Both the position numbers and the translations under genes were made by a program. Shown here piece by piece: positions 1-7,371 of a stretch of DNA of 34,784 bases. The stretch is from assembly GCA_028288725.1 (NCBI GenBank), contig JAQGIC010000065.1, forward strand, positions 1-34,784, given 5' to 3'. The first letter of the stretch is position 1; each line of letters opens with the position of its first letter. The notes beneath the pieces were generated by a model. The model had not been told where the DNA came from, did no database searches, and saw only the letters and a list, made by a program, of their open reading frames with translations. The stretch comes from Rhodospirillales bacterium (GTDB taxonomy: Bacteria; Pseudomonadota; Alphaproteobacteria; ATCC43930; CGMCC-115725).

Positions 1-1007
1 TACTTGTCGAGATTGGCCCGGTAATATTCGACCGAGCGCGCGAGCCCGGTCGCGAGATCGACCTGTGGCGCCCAGCCGGTGGTGCGGCGGAACAGCCCGT
101 CGTCGGCCCAATAATCGCCGATGTCGATGCTCTTGCGTTCCGCCGGGAATTCCTTCAGGTCGAAGCCGCCGCCGCCATTGGCGGCGATGGTCGCGTGCGC
201 CAGATCGAGCAGGCTCAGGGGCGGCGCGCCGCCGATGTTGAACGCACCGCCATGGGCCGCCGGCGTCGCCGCCGCGAGCAACGCCGCCTCGACCACGTCG
301 TCGACGAAGGCCAGATCGCGCTGTTGCGTGCCCCCCCACACCTCGAACCGATCGCCCTCCAGCACCCGGCGCAGCCAGATGCCGACGAAGGTCTGGCGCG
401 CGTCGCGAATGCGCATGCGCGGTCCATAGGTGTTGGTCAGGCGCAGGATCGCGGTCTTCAGGCCATAGACCTGATGATAGAGCATATGAAAGCCCTCGCC
501 GGCCTGCTTGCTGACGCCGTTGACATCGACGGGCCTGAGCGGGTGCTTCTCGTCGACCGGCAGATAGTCCGGCCGCCCATAGATCTGGCGCGTCGAGCCA
601 TAGACCACGACGGCATCCGGACATTCCGCGCGAACCGCTTCCAGCAGCATCAGCGGGGCGGCGGCATTGATCTCCAGATCGTTGACCGGCCGGCGCATCG
701 AATCGACGTGGCCGGTCTGTGCCGCCATGTTGAAGATGAATTGGCGGCCCCGCACCAGATCGGGCAGCCGCTCCCGGTCGCGCAGGTCGGCGACGAGCAC
801 GCCGAGTCGCTGCTCGTGCCCGGCGATATTGGCGAAATTCCCGCCGTAATCCGGGTCGAGACTATCGACGATCGTGACCTCGGCCCCGAGTCCCAGGAGG
901 CGAATCGCGAGCGTGGAGCCGATAAAGCCGAGTCCCCCCGCGACCAGGACCTTGGCGCCGTTGAAAACGGCTTCGAGGGGCTTCACAGCGGGGATTGGGG
1001 ATGGCAT
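1..1007 (-). CDS. NAD-dependent epimerase/dehydratase (extended SDR), 3' end cut by window edge
   Basis: Nucleotide-sugar epimerase/dehydratase of the extended SDR superfamily, probably cytosolic and serving surface polysaccharide synthesis. About 335 codons are visible and the stop lies beyond base 1. The N-terminal Rossmann loop GGLGFIG is at about residues 24-30, and NMAAQTGHVDSMRRP (from about 93) is the usual NAD-binding region. The motif that normally reads YxxxK is NGVSK here (163-167), so the catalytic Tyr is Asn while Lys is kept. RLTNTYGPRMR and an RDLAFVDDVV stretch further down fit sugar-nucleotide enzymes. The start is the ATG at 1005-1007; a GTG seven codons later is possible and I see no clear Shine-Dalgarno. 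It is divergent from the extensin-like gene. Substrate cannot be told from the sequence. Confidence 0.88.
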   Translation of the reverse strand, partial: MPSPIPAVKPLEAVFNGAKVLVAGGLGFIGSTLAIRLLGLGAEVTIVDSLDPDYGGNFANIAGHEQRLGVLVADLRDRERLPDLVRGRQFIFNMAAQTGHVDSMRRPVNDLEINAAAPLMLLEAVRAECPDAVVVYGSTRQIYGRPDYLPVDEKHPLRPVDVNGVSKQAGEGFHMLYHQVYGLKTAILRLTNTYGPRMRIRDARQTFVGIWLRRVLEGDRFEVWGGTQQRDLAFVDDVVEAALLAAATPAAHGGAFNIGGAPPLSLLDLAHATIAANGGGGFDLKEFPAERKSIDIGDYWADDGLFRRTTGWAPQVDLATGLARSVEYYRANLDK

Positions 1008-1105
1008 GGCTCTGCTGGTCGATCGAAGGTTCCGGGGTGCCCCAGACACTAGAGCGCACCCGCCGCTTTGCCCAGTTCTATCGAGATCGCCCGAAAGCGA
1101 GCGTC

Positions 1106-1753
1106 ATGCACAAGATGTTGATCGGCGCTCCGGGACGAACACTGGCGCTGTTGACGCTTGGATCGCTCGCCGCCTGCGCCGCGACACCGGCGCCGCCGCC
1201 GGCACCCGCCCCCCGAGTCGCCTCCGGCCTGGCCTGTCTCCGGGACCTCAACGCCCATAACATCAGCTATCAGGTCCCGGTCCTGCCGGTCTCGGCCGGC
1301 GGCTGTCAGGTCGACACGCCGATTCGCGCCTACGGCATGTCGATTCGCTGGAACCAGCCCGCCACCATGAGCTGCCAATTGGGCGATGTGCTGATGCGAT
1401 TCGAGAGCGAGGTGGTCGAGCCGAACGCCATAAAAATCCTGGGAAAACCGGTTGTCGCGGAACGGAACCTGGGGGCGTTTACCTGTAGGGTGGAAGCCAG
1501 TTCGCGCCGTGTTTTGAGCCAGCACGCGCTGGGTCGCGCGATCGATCTCGCGGGCTGGTCCCTGGCCGACGGCACCCGGATCGATATCGAAAAAGACTGG
1601 ACCGACGGCGGCCCGCACGGCAGGTTCCTGCACGCCGTGGCATCGGGTGCCTGCCGCTATTTCTCGGTGGTGCTGACGCCCTCGACCAACAAGCTGCACC
1701 ACGGCCATTTCCATCTGGATATTGGTCCTGACCGCCTGTGCAGCGTCGGTTGA
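1106..1753 (+). CDS. extensin-like C-terminal family lipoprotein, predicted LAS-type peptidoglycan peptidase
   Basis: Predicted cell-envelope protein of the extensin-like C-terminal family (PF06904), 215 aa. The family is related in fold to M15/LAS zinc peptidases that cut peptidoglycan peptides; the plant-like name is a historical accident. The N-terminus is a lipoprotein signal ending in LAAC (Cys24), followed by a Pro/Ala-rich linker. Metal-ligand motifs are present: SQHALGRAIDLAG (His140, Asp147) and HHGHFHLD near the C-terminus (HxH at 201-203). Six Cys remain in the mature protein besides the lipid-bearing Cys24, suggesting disulfides in the periplasm. I chose the ATG at 1106 because the lipobox then sits at the right distance; the frame is open upstream to 995. 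Activity is inferred from motifs. Confidence 0.85.
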   Translation: MHKMLIGAPGRTLALLTLGSLAACAATPAPPPAPAPRVASGLACLRDLNAHNISYQVPVLPVSAGGCQVDTPIRAYGMSIRWNQPATMSCQLGDVLMRFESEVVEPNAIKILGKPVVAERNLGAFTCRVEASSRRVLSQHALGRAIDLAGWSLADGTRIDIEKDWTDGGPHGRFLHAVASGACRYFSVVLTPSTNKLHHGHFHLDIGPDRLCSVG

Positions 1754-1770
1754 ACACCAGATTTAGTGAT

Positions 1771-1876
1771 GAATCTGCCGAGTCCCCGACGGATAGGGTT
1801 TGCGTCTTCGAGTCGTTCTGCTACTATATCTCGTAGGGGATGGCGGTTTAGCTACCTTATCCAGTGGTGGGGACTC
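1771..1876 (+). promoter_or_regulatory. gcrA promoter region with four GANTC (CcrM) sites
   Basis: GANTC occurs at 1771-1775 (GAATC), 1780-1784 (GAGTC), 1810-1814 (GAGTC) and 1872-1876 (GACTC, one base before the gcrA ATG). A possible promoter is TTGCGT (1800-1805) and TACTAT (1822-1827) with 16 bases between; the third GANTC lies in that spacer. CcrM methylates GANTC in alphaproteobacteria, and GcrA acts at promoters with methylated GANTC near the -10/-35 elements. The sites are directly visible; their use is inferred. Confidence 0.6.
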
Positions 1877-1877
1877 G

Positions 1878-2240
1878 ATGGAAAACATCTGGACGCAGGA
1901 TCGGATCAATAACCTTTCCAAGCTTTGGAGCGAGGGTTTCTCGACTGCCGAGATCGGCCGTCGACTGGGCGTGACCAAGAATTCGGTCGTCGGCAAGGCA
2001 CATCGCCTGTCGCTGACGCCGCGGCCGTCGCCGGTGAAGCTGACGGGCAAGCCGCGCGTGAAGCCGGCACAGAAGGTGGTCGAGATGACCGGCCCGAGCT
2101 GCTCCTGGCCGATCGGCCATCCGGGCGAAAAGGGCTTTCACTTTTGCGATGCGCGCGCGAAATCGGGCAAGCCCTATTGCCAGGAACATGCGGCCCTCGC
2201 CTATGTCCGGCCCAAAGGCCACGGCTCGAACGCCGCCTGA
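1878..2240 (+). CDS. gcrA: GcrA cell-cycle regulator
   Basis: Alphaproteobacterial cell-cycle transcription factor, 120 aa, which binds sigma70-RNA polymerase and activates promoters carrying CcrM-methylated GANTC. The N-terminal DNA-binding helices are clear from residue 5 (WTQDRINNLSKLWSEGFS, then AEIGRRLGVTKNSVVGKAHRL). A basic Pro-rich linker follows, then the conserved C-terminal part with CSWPIGHPG, FHFCDA and PYCQEHAALAY, the region used for sigma contact in the family. The ATG at 1878 is chosen because family members start with the helix motif almost at once; an earlier in-frame start near 1800 would add an unlikely hydrophobic extension. It appears monocistronic, with GANTC sites upstream and a strong terminator downstream. 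Confidence 0.95.
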   Translation: MENIWTQDRINNLSKLWSEGFSTAEIGRRLGVTKNSVVGKAHRLSLTPRPSPVKLTGKPRVKPAQKVVEMTGPSCSWPIGHPGEKGFHFCDARAKSGKPYCQEHAALAYVRPKGHGSNAA

Positions 2241-2271
2241 GGCCCTCCCGCCTCGTCGAGAGCGCCAACCG

Positions 2272-2303
2272 CCGGCGCCGCCTCCCCAGGCGGCGCCGGT
2301 TTT
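2272..2303 (+). terminator. rho-independent terminator after gcrA
   Basis: Perfect 11-bp GC-rich stem, left arm 2272-2282 and right arm 2289-2299, with a 6-base loop (TCCCCA, whose ends can pair too) and TTTT at 2300-2303. It lies 31 bases after the gcrA stop and before the GNAT gene, so it should separate the two. Confidence 0.85.
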
Positions 2304-2327
2304 CATTTGATGTCCTGGAGCGCGCCC

Positions 2328-2924
2328 ATGATTCTCCCCGACGGCTATGCCGACGTTCCGGCCGGCAAGATCGCGACGGTGGTGACCTCGTTGGAAATGA
2401 CCGCGCGCCCGGCACCGAGGCCCGATCCGCCGGCCGAGGCCGGGTTCGGTCTGAAGCGGATCGAGCAGCCCGATCTGGTCTGGTTCCGCGCGCTGTTCCG
2501 CCGCGTCGGCGAACCCTATCTATGGTTCTCGCGCCTGCGCATGCGCGACGCGGATCTGACCGCGGAGCTGCTGGATCCCGCCATGGAAACCTATGCGCTG
2601 ACCCGGGGCGGCGAGGATCTGGGGCTGCTGCAGCTCGATTTCCGCCAGCCGGGCACGGGCGAGCTGAGCTTCTTCGGCGTCGGCGGCGAATTGATCGGCA
2701 CCGGCGCCGGGCGCTGGCTGATGAATCGGGCGCTGGAGCGGGCCTGGTCGCAACCTATCGGGCGCTTCTGGGTCCATACCTGCACGCTCGACCATCCGGC
2801 GGCGCTGGGATTCTATCTGCGCTCGGGCTTCACCGCGTTTCGCCGCCAGATCGAGGTCGCCGACGATCCCCGTTTGGCGGGCCATCTGCCGCGGAGTGCG
2901 GCACCGCAGATCCCGATTATCTAG
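2328..2924 (+). CDS. GNAT family N-acetyltransferase
   Basis: Predicted acetyl-CoA-dependent N-acetyltransferase of 198 aa. The fold signature is in the C-terminal half: GELSFFGVGGELIGTGAGRW (acetyl-CoA-binding motif A), followed by WVHTCTLDHPAALGFYLRSG, the usual motif B with a late Tyr in a helix before the last strand. The substrate is unknown. The start is the ATG at 2328, preceded by GGAG (2316-2319) with 8-base spacing; an in-frame ATG at 2310 lies only a few bases past the terminator and lacks this site. The stop overlaps by four bases the end of a small convergent frame on the minus strand. It stands alone on its strand between gcrA and the VWA gene. Confidence 0.85.
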   Translation: MILPDGYADVPAGKIATVVTSLEMTARPAPRPDPPAEAGFGLKRIEQPDLVWFRALFRRVGEPYLWFSRLRMRDADLTAELLDPAMETYALTRGGEDLGLLQLDFRQPGTGELSFFGVGGELIGTGAGRWLMNRALERAWSQPIGRFWVHTCTLDHPAALGFYLRSGFTAFRRQIEVADDPRLAGHLPRSAAPQIPII

Positions 2925-3109
2925 TCGCCCCGGCAGAGCGCCAGCAGCACGCGCCGTTCGTCCGGGCTCAGTAGCGGTGCCGCCTCGGGCCGGCGACGCC
3001 GGCGTTCGACCTCGTCCGAGAGGACGGCGAGCCAGGCCCTGAGTTCGCCCAACCGGCCCGCGGGCGACCGGCGTGTCGCCCCGTCTTTATCCACCGTCGA
3101 CCAATCCAC
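2921..3109 (-). CDS. hypothetical small basic protein
   Basis: Possible 62-aa protein, unrecognised. It is rich in Arg and Glu (EVERRRRRPE in the middle) and ends SPDERRVLLALCRGD, which would form a helix. The GTG at 3107-3109 is preceded by GGAAA at a fair distance; a GTG at 3094 or a TTG at 3151 are other possible starts. It follows the VWA gene in the same direction and overlaps the 3' end of the GNAT gene by four bases in convergent orientation. In DNA this GC-rich an open frame of this size can arise by chance. Confidence 0.35.
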   Translation of the reverse strand: MDWSTVDKDGATRRSPAGRLGELRAWLAVLSDEVERRRRRPEAAPLLSPDERRVLLALCRGD

Positions 3110-3215
3110 TGCATTTCCAATCGGACAGTTCCGAGATCTGCAGCCTAGCAACGGAGGGTATCAGCCGGATTTCGGCTTTGTCACAAAAGGCTTCACCTGG
3201 AAACCCGCGGCCGGC

Positions 3216-4406
3216 TCAGCGCATCAGCCGCTGCATCGCCCGGTCCAGCCCATCGAGCGTCAGCGGGAACATCCGCCCCTCCATCGCCTGTTCGATCAGG
3301 CCGATGCTCATGGTCGAGCGCCAATAGGGCTCCGGCACCGGGTTCAGCCAGACCGCCTTGGGGTACGCATCGGTCAGGCGCTTCAGCCAAACCTCGCCGG
3401 ATTCCTGGTTCCAGTCCGAGATGGCGCCGCCCGGCTGCTTCAGCTCGTACGGGCTCATGCTGGCATCGCCGACGAAGATCAGCTTCCAGCTCGGGTCGTA
3501 TTTATGGATCAGATCCATGACCGGCACGGCATGGGCCGGGCGGAACGAGGCGTCGCGCCACATCCGGTCGTAGGGACAATTGTGGAAATAGACCTGTTCC
3601 AGATGCTTGAACTCGGATTTGACCGCCGAGAACAGCTCCTCGCACAGCCGGACATGATCATCCATCGAACCGCCGATATCGAGGCACAGCAGCACTTTCA
3701 CCGCGTTGTGCCGTTCCGGCACCATCTTCAGGTCCAGATAGCCCGCGTTGCGCGCGGTGGCGCCGATGGTGCCCGCCATATCGAGCTCGCTCGCCGCCCC
3801 TTCGCGGGCGAAACGACGCAGGCGCCGGAGCGCCACCTTGATGTTGCGCGTGCCCAGTTCGACGTCGCCGGCCAGGTTCTTGAACTCGCGCTTGTCCCAC
3901 ACCTTGACCGCGCGCCGATGGCGGCTTTCGTGCTGGCCGATGCGCACGCCTTCGGGATTATAGCCATAGGCGCCGAACGGCGAGGTGCCGGCGGTGCCGA
4001 TCCATTTCGAGCCGCCCTGGTGCCGGCCCTTCTGTTCCTCCAGCCGCTGCCGGAGCGTCTCCATCAGCTTGTCCCAGCCGCCGAGTGCCTCGATCTCGGT
4101 CTTTTCTTCCTCGGTCAGGTATTTCTCGGCCAGCTTCTTCAGCCATTCGTCCGGCAGATCGACCGGCGCCGCCGGATCCTCGCCGGCGCCGTCCGGCACC
4201 AACCCTTTGAAACATTGGCCGAACACCTGGTCGAACCGGTCGAGAAACCGCTCGTCCTTCACCAGCGCGGTGCGGGCCAGATAGTAGAAATTCTCGATCT
4301 CATACTCGGCGAGGCCCGCCTGCATCGCCGCCTGCAGCGTCAGAAACTCGCGCAGCGACACCGGCACCCCGGCCGCGCGCAGACGCAGGAAGAAATCGAT
4401 GAACAT
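3216..4406 (-). CDS. VWA domain protein, CoxE-like partner of MoxR ATPase
   Basis: A 396-aa von Willebrand A-type protein of the CoxE-like family, cytosolic (no signal or membrane segment). Such proteins work with MoxR AAA+ ATPases in metal insertion or assembly of target complexes. The N-terminal 130 residues are helical and charged (EWLKKLAEKYLTEEEKTEIE). The metal-ion-dependent adhesion site is DIGGSMDD (about 243-250), a DxGxS variant. KLIFVGDASMSPYE, later in the domain, supplies further MIDAS-side residues. It lies downstream of the MoxR gene, separated by a 159-base gap holding a palindromic repeat, and is probably in the same transcript. The start ATG (4404-4406) gives the family-typical MFIDFFLRLR beginning. 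The target is unknown. Confidence 0.9.
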   Translation of the reverse strand: MFIDFFLRLRAAGVPVSLREFLTLQAAMQAGLAEYEIENFYYLARTALVKDERFLDRFDQVFGQCFKGLVPDGAGEDPAAPVDLPDEWLKKLAEKYLTEEEKTEIEALGGWDKLMETLRQRLEEQKGRHQGGSKWIGTAGTSPFGAYGYNPEGVRIGQHESRHRRAVKVWDKREFKNLAGDVELGTRNIKVALRRLRRFAREGAASELDMAGTIGATARNAGYLDLKMVPERHNAVKVLLCLDIGGSMDDHVRLCEELFSAVKSEFKHLEQVYFHNCPYDRMWRDASFRPAHAVPVMDLIHKYDPSWKLIFVGDASMSPYELKQPGGAISDWNQESGEVWLKRLTDAYPKAVWLNPVPEPYWRSTMSIGLIEQAMEGRMFPLTLDGLDRAMQRLMR

Positions 4407-4431
4407 GGCTACGCCGCCAATCGACTATTCT

Positions 4432-4544
4432 CCGTCATCCCCGCGAAGGCGGGGATCCAGCCCATTACGCGCAGCGGCGCGGACAAGAGTCTTGTCGCCG
4501 CCGACGCGGCTCTCGCTGGATTCCCGCCTGTGCGGGAATGACGG
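4432..4544. repeat. palindromic repeat element, copy 1 (about 113 bp)
   Basis: Inverted ends of about 30 bp: 4432-4461 (CCGTCATCCCCGCGAAGGCG and onward) and 4515-4544 (reading out to GCGGGAATGACGGG). The centre is related to that of the element at 13203-13321, including TTACGCGC and GACGCGGCTCT. Each arm can itself fold, as in REP/BIME sequences. It sits between the MoxR and VWA genes, where it could fold in the transcript. Confidence 0.85.
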
Positions 4545-4565
4545 GATGCGTGGTGTGCCATCGCC

Positions 4566-5411
4566 CTACCGCGGCTGCCGCCGGTTGAGGAAGGCCAACC
4601 GTTCGAACAGATGCACGTCCTGCTCGTTCTTCAGCAGCGCGCCATGCAGCGGCGGGATCAGCTTGGTCGGGTCCTTGTCGCGCAGCACCTCGGGCGCGAT
4701 ATCCTCGGCCATCAGCAGCTTCAGCCAATCGAGCAATTCCGAGGTCGATGGCTTCTTCTTCAGGCCCTGCACATCGCGCACGTCGTAAAATACCGACAAG
4801 GCCTCGCGCACCAGCGCCTGCTTGATGCCCGGATAATGCACGGCCACGATCGCCTCCATCGTCTCGCGATCGGGGAAGCGGATATAATGGAAGAAGCAGC
4901 GGCGCAGAAACGCGTCCGGCAGCTCCTTCTCGTTGTTCGACGTGATGATGATGATCGGCCGATGCTTGGCCTTGATCGTCTGGCGCGTCTCGTAGACGTG
5001 GAATTCCATCCGATCGATCTCGAGCAGCAGATCGTTCGGGAATTCGATGTCGGCCTTGTCGATCTCGTCGATCAGCAGCACGGGTGCCACATCGGCCTCG
5101 AACGCCTCCCACAGCTTGCCTTTGACGATGTAATTGCCGATGTCCTGGACCTTGGCGTCGCCCAGCTGGCTGTCGCGCAGGCGGGAGACGGCATCGTACT
5201 CGTACAGACCCTGCTGTGCCTTGGTCGTCGATTTGACGTGCCAGGAGATGAGCTTGCGGCCGAGGGCTGTCGCGACCTCCTCGGCCAGGATGGTCTTGCC
5301 GGTGCCCGGCTCGCCCTTGATCAGCAGCGGCCGGCCGAGCGTGACCGCGGCATTGACCGCGATCTTCAGATCGTCGGTCGCGACGTAGGATTGGGTTCCG
5401 GTGAATTTCAT
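4566..5411 (-). CDS. MoxR family AAA+ ATPase
   Basis: A 281-aa ATPase of the MoxR family, a chaperone-like AAA+ protein that remodels or activates partner complexes with a VWA protein. Walker A is GEPGTGKT (about 33-40), Walker B VLLIDEID (111-118). KSTTKAQQGLYEYD between them is characteristic of this branch. IIIITSNNEKELPDAFLRRC holds sensor 1 and the arginine finger region. It starts at the ATG overlapping the M20 peptidase stop by one base (TGATG), so the two are translationally coupled, and the VWA gene follows. Length and motifs are complete. Confidence 0.95.
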   Translation of the reverse strand: MKFTGTQSYVATDDLKIAVNAAVTLGRPLLIKGEPGTGKTILAEEVATALGRKLISWHVKSTTKAQQGLYEYDAVSRLRDSQLGDAKVQDIGNYIVKGKLWEAFEADVAPVLLIDEIDKADIEFPNDLLLEIDRMEFHVYETRQTIKAKHRPIIIITSNNEKELPDAFLRRCFFHYIRFPDRETMEAIVAVHYPGIKQALVREALSVFYDVRDVQGLKKKPSTSELLDWLKLLMAEDIAPEVLRDKDPTKLIPPLHGALLKNEQDVHLFERLAFLNRRQPR

Positions 5412-6577
5412 CAGGCGAGGCTTTCCATAAGGCGCAGCAGCAGCTCGGTCCGCGGTTCGAGCGAGGAATAGAGCAGATGCTCATGGGCCGCATGGGCTCC
5501 GGCGCCGCACACGCCCAGGCCATCGAGCGTCGGCACGCCCTTGGCCGCCGTGAAATTGCCGTCGCTGCCGCCGCCGGTCGAGACCTCGGGCAGCTCGAAC
5601 CCCAGGTCGCGCGCGATCGTCGCCGCCTGGCCGTAGAGCATGGCGACACCCGCGTCCCGCTCGTAGGCCGGGCGGTTGATGCCGCCCGTGATCTCCAGAC
5701 GGATGTCCGGGCCGATCGGCGTCAAGGCATGGACCTTGGCCGCGATCTCCGCGGCGCTGGCGGCATCGGGACAGCGGAAATCGACCTCCGCCGTCGCCTT
5801 GTCGGGCACGACATTGGCGAAGCCGGGATTGCCGGCGCTGACCACGCCGACATTGACCGTGATGCCGCGGGCATAGTCGGTCAGGTCTTCCAGCACCAGG
5901 ATCTGGCGCGCCAGCTCGCGCATGGCATTGCGGCCGTGGTCGTGATTGACGCCGGCATGGGACGAGACGCCATGGGCGGTGACCACGAAGCGGCCGACCG
6001 CCTTGCGCGCGGTGACGACGCAATTGACCAGGCTGCCCTGGTTGCGGCCCGGCTCCATCACGAGGGCGTATTTCGCGCGCGCCGCCTCGGCCTCGATCAG
6101 GTCGCGCGAGGTGCCGCTGCCCACCTCTTCGTCCGACACGAACAGGAAGCGCACCGGCAGCCGGGTCCGCCGGCCCTGCCGGATCAGGTGGCGATAGGCG
6201 TAGTAGGCAAGGTACGCGCCGCCCTTCATGTCGTAGATGCCGGGACCGAACACCTTGTCGCCCTCGCGCTTGACCGGCCGACGGTCGAGCGTGCCGTGCT
6301 GCCAGACCGTGTCCATATGGCAGACCACCAGGATGCCCTTGTCGCCGGGATCGCCCCAGGGCGCCTCGAACAGCAGATGATCGCCGAAGCCGTCGCGGCC
6401 GGGCACGCGGGTGACGGCGGCATCCAGATCGGCGAATTGCCGCTCGATCAGATGCGACAGGCCATCGACCGCCGCCCCATCGGTCGAGGGGGTCTCGATC
6501 TCGACCCATTCCCGGATGCCGTCGAGGATCTCCGCGGCATCGATCCGCGGCTGATTGGTGAGGTTATGCCCGTCCAT
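5411..6577 (-). CDS. M20 family metallopeptidase (glutamate carboxypeptidase-like)
   Basis: Zinc-dependent exopeptidase of the M20/ArgE/CPG2 family, 388 aa, predicted cytosolic (no signal peptide). All five metal-ligand motifs are visible: VVCHMDTVW (His), GIYDMKGG (bridging Asp), SDEEVGS (general base Glu and ligand Glu), VMEPG (ligand) and HAAHEH near the C-terminus (His). The middle section SSHAGVNHDHGRNAMRELA is the lid/dimerisation domain signature. The TGA overlaps the MoxR start by one base, making it the first gene of a probable M20-MoxR-VWA unit. The start is the ATG at 6575-6577. Substrate could be a C-terminal glutamate or aspartate conjugate, but that is only family precedent. Confidence 0.92.
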   Translation of the reverse strand: MDGHNLTNQPRIDAAEILDGIREWVEIETPSTDGAAVDGLSHLIERQFADLDAAVTRVPGRDGFGDHLLFEAPWGDPGDKGILVVCHMDTVWQHGTLDRRPVKREGDKVFGPGIYDMKGGAYLAYYAYRHLIRQGRRTRLPVRFLFVSDEEVGSGTSRDLIEAEAARAKYALVMEPGRNQGSLVNCVVTARKAVGRFVVTAHGVSSHAGVNHDHGRNAMRELARQILVLEDLTDYARGITVNVGVVSAGNPGFANVVPDKATAEVDFRCPDAASAAEIAAKVHALTPIGPDIRLEITGGINRPAYERDAGVAMLYGQAATIARDLGFELPEVSTGGGSDGNFTAAKGVPTLDGLGVCGAGAHAAHEHLLYSSLEPRTELLLRLMESLA

Positions 6578-6660
6578 GCTTGTCGCGATTCCCGTTTGGA
6601 CTCGAATGATGAGAAACCTTACGGGTTTTCGTCAGCCGAAACCATGGGGCGCGGCATGCA

Positions 6661-6698
6661 GGTCGCGGGATCGGTTTCGGCACCCCGATCCCGCGACC
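6661..6698 (-). terminator. hairpin after the lipoprotein operon
   Basis: Perfect 14-bp inverted repeat, 6661-6674 with 6685-6698, and a 10-base loop, nine bases beyond the stop of the DUF799 gene. There is no T-run on either side, so it may act as an RNA-stabilising or rho-assisted end rather than a classical terminator. Confidence 0.5.
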
Positions 6699-6706
6699 GA
6701 TCTGGA

Positions 6707-7360
6707 TCAGAAATCCTTGCCGTAGGCCGGATCATAGGGACCGGAGAGAATGCCGCGACCCTTGGTATTGAGCGCGAGCCGGTTCGCCTGGCCCGCCAGC
6801 GGAATATAGCTGGGCGAGGCCTTCTCGATCGCGGCGGCGACCGCGGCGACGAGCAGGGTGGCGAGCGGGTTGCCGCCGCCCTGCGACTGGGGCGAATATT
6901 GCGTATGGACAGTCTCGTCCCAAAGCGTGGCACCGCTCTTGCCACTCTTCAGCGTGTAATGCACGTCGACGACGGTCGTCGTCGACAGGATGATGTAGCG
7001 CGATTCCCAATGCTCGATGCTGGCATAGAGCACGGCGTCGGCGCCGAACAGGCCGGCGACGCGGACGGGATCCGCATTGGCGACGAGATCGGCATCCGCC
7101 AAGCCGCTATCTTCCATGGTGTGTTTCACCATGTTCACCGGGAAGACGTAATAGCCGCGCTCGGCCAGCGGTTGGGACAGGCTGACCAGGAAATTATCTG
7201 GCGCCGTCACCTCGGTGCTTTTGTTGACGACCGGCACGATGAGGATCGACCGGGGCGCCGCCGCCCGGAAGTCGGCGTAGTCTTTTTGCGCCGGGGGATG
7301 GGCGCAGGCGGCGAGCCCTGCGACCGAGATGAGGAGCGTGAAGACGCGGAACAGGCGCAT
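6707..7360 (-). CDS. DUF799 / GNA1162-family lipoprotein
   Basis: Predicted 217-aa lipoprotein of the DUF799 (GNA1162) family, whose structure in Neisseria resembles TolB-N/ABC-auxiliary domains. Signal peptide with lipobox GLAAC (Cys19); the next residue is Ala, favouring outer-membrane sorting. After the signal, SILIVPVVNKSTEVTAPDNF is the family's first conserved strand, with LAERGYYVFPVNMV and FGADAVLYASIEHW further along. A hydrophobic stretch LATLLVAAVAAAIEKA lies near residue 170. It is the last gene of the lipoprotein operon, 11 bases after the DUF4810 gene. I start at the ATG 7358-7360, where the signal peptide begins; the frame is open further upstream without one. Function is unknown. 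Confidence 0.88.
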   Translation of the reverse strand: MRLFRVFTLLISVAGLAACAHPPAQKDYADFRAAAPRSILIVPVVNKSTEVTAPDNFLVSLSQPLAERGYYVFPVNMVKHTMEDSGLADADLVANADPVRVAGLFGADAVLYASIEHWESRYIILSTTTVVDVHYTLKSGKSGATLWDETVHTQYSPQSQGGGNPLATLLVAAVAAAIEKASPSYIPLAGQANRLALNTKGRGILSGPYDPAYGKDF

Positions 7361-7371
7361 GGGTTTGAACC

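Noticed and set aside
1106-1753. Link between the extensin-like protein and the oxygenase as a hydroxyproline system
   Set aside because: The name extensin-like refers to a peptidase-fold domain, not a hydroxyproline-rich protein, and the two genes are 7.5 kb apart.
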